From the NCBI GenBank assembly GCA_016219985.1, contig JACRJO010000031.1, positions 1 through 64,000 of the forward strand: a stretch of DNA of 64,000 nucleotides, in the 5' to 3' direction. Source of the DNA: Sphingobacteriales bacterium. GTDB taxonomy: Bacteria > Bacteroidota > Bacteroidia > Chitinophagales > Chitinophagaceae. The position numbers and the translations under genes were made by a program. Every line of letters begins with the position of its first letter. The first letter of the stretch is position 1. A model generated the notes under the pieces. That model was not told the DNA's origin. It was given only the letters and a program-made list of their open reading frames with translations, and did no database searches. Below are positions 60,619 to 64,000 of the stretch, one piece after another.

Positions 60619-60745
60619 GACGGGAGGTCCGGAAGACGGAAAGGCGGGAAGTCCGGAAGACGGGAAGCCCGGAGGGCTTTAACCAGGATAGCCATCGGTG
60701 GTTGAATGAACCACAGGGAGGCAACCCCAACGGGGTTGAACAGGT
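60619..60745. repeat. Short direct and palindromic intergenic repeats
   Basis: AGTCCGGAAGACGG-type phrases appear twice around 60624-60665, followed by the palindrome CAACCCCAACGGGGTTG at about 60722-60738. This is low-complexity dispersed repeat DNA with no gene. Confidence 0.6.
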
Positions 60746-60746
60746 T

Positions 60747-60776
60747 AAAAAAAGCCCGCCGTTTTACGGGCGGGCT
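60747..60776 (-). terminator. Intrinsic terminator of the T9SS-sorted gene
   Basis: Read on the minus strand, GAGCCCGCCC-GTAAAAC-GGCGGGC forms a stem followed by seven T bases. It lies about 30 bases after the stop codon of the gene at 60809-63799. Confidence 0.85.
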
Positions 60777-60808
60777 CCATTGCTGTTGGTATTTGTTTCA
60801 GTATGTTA

Positions 60809-63799
60809 TCAGAACTTGCTGACTAATTGTGATCCGGGTTTACCTTCCAGGTTCATTTTAAGGATATAGGTACCATTGCCCAGGCGGCCCAGGTCCATGC
60901 TGAGGGTCTGTACCCCGGCATTCAGTTGTACCGTGCGGCTGAGGATCCTCCTGCCGTTCATATCATACAATTCCACCGCGGTGGTTTCGCTTTTCCGGGC
61001 CGCAACCCGTACCTGCAACATTCCCTGGACGGGGTTGGGATATACGGTGAAGTAAGAGGCCGGTGTAATGCCGCGGTCAACGATCTTCATATCAGTAAAA
61101 CGGATATCGCCGTTCCGGTTCCGCTGAACCAGCCGGTAGGTGGACATTCCATCAACGGGCTGAAGATCATTCAGCGTATAGGTCTGGGAATAGAAGGAAA
61201 ATCCTTTCCCCGGTACAGTGCCAACGGAAACAAAGGTCTTGCCTGCATCCACAGAACGGAGAATTTCAAACCACTGGCCGGCTTCTTCGTTTTCGGTGGT
61301 CCATTTCAGTATCACTTTTTCTGTTTCATTCATGGTAAAGAAGGATGTTACCGGCGCCGGTGCCAGGCGGGCCGCATCGTTCCGGGTGTACCAGACAGGA
61401 GCGGTGATGATCCTTGTCCCATCGGCTTCGGTAATATCGAGGTAATAATAACGCTGGCTTCCGTTCAGCAGGGCATTGTCCGTATAAGAGAAGGGAACAG
61501 AGGTAAAGCTGGTTAGCTGGGTGGCGGCTGTACCGCTGCCGGGCACGCCGGTCATAATGGCCACTGACGTGATCGCGGCTGTGCTGGCCGTGCTGCTCAG
61601 CTCAATAAGCGGCGCCCCGGGACGGGTAATGATACTGCCGATGGGTTCAGTGTTTACCGTGAAGTTCAGTTTAGCGCTGCAATCTTCTGAAGCATAAAAG
61701 CGCATTTTACGCATACCGTCCAGCAGGCTGGTCTCGCTGAGCGAAGGAGCCATCACCACCAGTCTTGTTTTGGCAGTATGCCCGAAGGTCATATTGTGAT
61801 TATCATGATCGATCGTGGGGCCGATATGATAACCTTTGGAAAGCATACTGCGGTAATAGGTAAGGTAGGACATGGAAGTAGCCGGATTGGTGTAGGTAGT
61901 ATTGGTGGAGAAAGCGGGTCCGCTTTCCACGGCCGAACCCACGACCGCATCGTCGGCTGCAGCATCGTAGGTGCCATTCAGCAGGTTATTGTAATCCGTG
62001 CTGTTGGGGTGCGCCAGGTAAGCAATGGCATTGTTGCCATGGCGGTTGACGATATCAAAGAGACCGCCGGCCCCGGTGTACACGCCTTTCTGAACAAAGA
62101 TGTCGTAGTTGCCGGCTTCCCAACCGACCAGGGAGTCGATACCATAAAGGACCACGTGACCGCCCCCGCTGATCGTACCCCACTCCATGCCGTACATCCC
62201 AATAAAGCCGGAGGTAGTGGCGGCTGCGGCCATACTGCGGCCCGGCTGCCAGTTGCTGATGCTCATCCCCGCTGTGGCGTGGTTGTGTTCGCTGATACCG
62301 AGAAAGTCCATGCAAAGGGCTGTTTTCGCATAGGCGTAATCGTCAGCCGGTGTTTTAGTGGTATTGTCGGCATTCCCGTCTGAATAACTGCTGTGCGCAT
62401 GCAGGTTGCCGAAATAATGATTCAGGACACCTGAACTGACAATGCTGTTGCCACTCAGGGATTCCTGGTTTGAATTCAGCCCGGTGCTGCTGAAATTCAC
62501 CGTACCGCTGTAGGCCGTATTGGGAGCAGCAGGTACAAAGCGGGCAAATACGGTTTGACCCGCCTGCGCTTCGGCCAGGGTGTAGGTGATACCAGCGCTG
62601 AACAGGCTGCCATCCCGGGATATTTCAAAGGAAGCAGGGGCAGTAAGGGTCAGCAGGTCGGTGAGGGAACTGCTGGTAAAAGCAAAACTCTGCACTGCGG
62701 AACTGCTGCCGGCGGCTGTAAATCCAAAACTAAGCGCCGCGGGATTTACCGTAATGGAAGCAGAAGGAGCTGCCCCCGTGGTAAAGGCCCAGGTAGTTGC
62801 GGCGCTGATACCGGCAAAATTATTCCCGGCAATATCTTTAAAGGAACCCGCATCGATCGTAACATAATAGCCGGTGCTGAAAGAAAGTCCGCTGAAAGGA
62901 ATGGTAGCCGTGGCCCCGCTTACAGTAACTGCAACATCGGTAACCGCGGTGGTTTGAACCGCAACATTGTCACTGCTTCTTTTTATACTGATAGTACCCG
63001 TAGTTCCTTTCTGGATGTTTTCACTGAAGGTGATCGCCAGGTTGCCGCTGAGGGCGATATTGGCAGATCCGTTTGCCGGGCTGAAGCTACTGGCCGTGGG
63101 CGGAGTCAGGTCGCTGCCACTCAGCAGGATTGAAAAATCATCAATGGCCAGGCCGTCATCTGCACCGGACGCATCAAAATCATTCCAGCGCAGCCAGAAA
63201 ATAGCATTATTGGCAATGCTCAGCCCGGTGATGGTGGCTGTTTTCACAGTGCGGTTGGCAGCTGCATTCCCGTCCTTGGCCCCGGTTGTGGCAGTACTGG
63301 GGGAAGCGAAGTCCAGGGTGTTATTATCCACCCATGTCCCGGTGGATAAGGAGGTCGCATTGAGACTGTATTGAAAATCCAGCTGGTCGGGACGGGCTGC
63401 GGCACCGCATCTCCACTGCTCACCGGTATAAGTGATGCTCAGGGAAGTGATGGTGCTGCCTGTACTGTTGCGGATCTGTACGCCAAGAGTGGGGGCTACA
63501 GAACCGGAACGAAGGGCGCCGAATGCCCTTTCCGTATTCGTGCCTGTCCCATAACTATAGGTATTACCGGTAGCGGTACCACCAGCGTCAGAAGCATAAC
63601 TGGTATTGGCCCCGGTGCCGGTTTCCAGGAGCTTCCAGCCCGTGGGCAAAGTGGTCGATGTGCCCGAAGTCGCCTTCAGGGTGTTAAAGTTTTGTGTGTA
63701 GGGAGTACTGGTAGAAGTGATACTGACCTGTGCAGAAACGGAAAAAGCAAAAAGCAGTCCCGCTCCTGCCATCAGCAGGGAAGAGAATTTTTTTCTCAT
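60809..63799 (-). CDS. T9SS-exported CehA/McbA-like PHP metallohydrolase with Ig-like domain
   Basis: A 996-residue secreted protein. Signal peptide at 1-24, then a beta domain at about 25-235 (FNTLKATSGTSTTLPTGWKL, FSILLSG). A bacterial Ig-like (Big_5) domain covers about 235-350, and another sandwich about 355-455. A PHP-type metallohydrolase domain covers about 458-740, with NLHAHSSYSDG, SEHNHA, YLAHPN and IDHDNHN supplying metal ligands. The last 75 residues are a T9SS type A sorting domain (YFTVYPNPVQGMLQV, LYDMNGRRILSRTV, LGNGTYILKM). The protein is thus exported through the outer membrane and likely acts on a surface or secreted phosphate, ester or nucleotide substrate. The start matches the signal peptide. 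Confidence 0.9.
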   Translation of the reverse strand: MRKKFSSLLMAGAGLLFAFSVSAQVSITSTSTPYTQNFNTLKATSGTSTTLPTGWKLLETGTGANTSYASDAGGTATGNTYSYGTGTNTERAFGALRSGSVAPTLGVQIRNSTGSTITSLSITYTGEQWRCGAAARPDQLDFQYSLNATSLSTGTWVDNNTLDFASPSTATTGAKDGNAAANRTVKTATITGLSIANNAIFWLRWNDFDASGADDGLAIDDFSILLSGSDLTPPTASSFSPANGSANIALSGNLAITFSENIQKGTTGTISIKRSSDNVAVQTTAVTDVAVTVSGATATIPFSGLSFSTGYYVTIDAGSFKDIAGNNFAGISAATTWAFTTGAAPSASITVNPAALSFGFTAAGSSSAVQSFAFTSSSLTDLLTLTAPASFEISRDGSLFSAGITYTLAEAQAGQTVFARFVPAAPNTAYSGTVNFSSTGLNSNQESLSGNSIVSSGVLNHYFGNLHAHSSYSDGNADNTTKTPADDYAYAKTALCMDFLGISEHNHATAGMSISNWQPGRSMAAAATTSGFIGMYGMEWGTISGGGHVVLYGIDSLVGWEAGNYDIFVQKGVYTGAGGLFDIVNRHGNNAIAYLAHPNSTDYNNLLNGTYDAAADDAVVGSAVESGPAFSTNTTYTNPATSMSYLTYYRSMLSKGYHIGPTIDHDNHNMTFGHTAKTRLVVMAPSLSETSLLDGMRKMRFYASEDCSAKLNFTVNTEPIGSIITRPGAPLIELSSTASTAAITSVAIMTGVPGSGTAATQLTSFTSVPFSYTDNALLNGSQRYYYLDITEADGTRIITAPVWYTRNDAARLAPAPVTSFFTMNETEKVILKWTTENEEAGQWFEILRSVDAGKTFVSVGTVPGKGFSFYSQTYTLNDLQPVDGMSTYRLVQRNRNGDIRFTDMKIVDRGITPASYFTVYPNPVQGMLQVRVAARKSETTAVELYDMNGRRILSRTVQLNAGVQTLSMDLGRLGNGTYILKMNLEGKPGSQLVSKF

Positions 63800-64000
63800 G
63801 TTGTTGATTTTGGTTTAAGATTAGCAGCATCTAAGATGTATATAAAATTTTGATTATTCAATTTATTCGGCAAAGGGATTATCCACATGTGTTAATAGCC
63901 GGGGAAGATAACAGATACTTAATAGTGAAATAATAGACCGGTAACGGGAAATCAGCAGGATATTATTCAGTTACTTCGTACCAGCAAAATACGATCGCAT
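63800..64000. other. Upstream region of the T9SS-sorted gene
   Basis: An AT-rich leader of the minus-strand gene at 60809-63799; its promoter should lie here but I see no clean TAnnTTTG box. One perfect DnaA-box 9-mer (TTATCCACA, 63879-63887) is present, but it is single and so most likely chance. The window ends here. Confidence 0.4.

Noticed and set aside
63879..63887. Perfect DnaA box TTATCCACA near the right end
   Set aside because: Single site without neighbours or an AT-rich block; chance expectation for a 9-mer in this window makes it unremarkable.

Overview
The window looks like a chromosomal segment of a Bacteroidota bacterium, most likely a Chitinophagaceae-type organism. The signs are an S46 dipeptidyl peptidase, a type IX secretion (T9SS) sorting domain, a PorP/SprF remnant, DUF6443/Rhs proteins of the Bacteroidota kind, DUF2480 and DUF2007 proteins, and -7 boxes of the form TAnnTTTG. 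This placement is inferred from protein families only. I saw no rRNA, tRNA or CRISPR array.

Layout. 1-390 is palindromic repeat DNA. 392-2356 holds a nadA/TPR pair on the minus strand. 2357-2986 is a divergent intergenic region with an AT-rich block followed by DnaA-box-like sites, a candidate replication origin. 2987-8087 carries DPP11, a periplasmic PpiD/SurA-like folding factor and a DUF2480 protein. 8088-8940 is a second palindromic repeat array, directly beside a REP-associated tyrosine transposase (8982-9443). 9544-14348 has a membrane hydroxylase, two small exported proteins, kdsB and kdnB. The kdsB-kdnB pair points to 8-amino-Kdo in the LPS core. 14417-24377 is mixed accessory DNA: a DUF1349 protein, an AT-rich GNAT gene, a PQQ-propeller lipoprotein, a wrecked SDR gene, orphan genes, DoxX, an ECF sigma factor, corA and a third repeat array. 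23961-28155 has a DUF2007 protein and dnaN, then a two-gene operon pairing an unknown protein with a trypsin-like protease. 28277-31645 encodes a 1122-residue exported repeat protein, followed by recX and three minus-strand genes.

The most striking part is 35827-57572, one long co-directional run. It comprises a predicted outer-membrane protein with a coiled-coil centre, a secreted beta-sandwich protein, a small lipoprotein, a 2277-residue SpvB/PA14-like giant, a 295-residue exported protein, a 2846-residue DUF6443/Rhs giant, and a lipoprotein. The second giant ends in a phospholipase A2-like tip. A probable displaced second tip remnant with its own putative immunity gene follows. Every early gene carries a signal peptide, so I read this as an exported, two-giant (TcB/TcC-like) Rhs toxin locus with its own accessory envelope proteins.

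57700-63799 closes with an omega-amidase, a saccharopine-dehydrogenase-like protein, an SGNH lipoprotein, and a T9SS-exported PHP-type (CehA-like) metallohydrolase.
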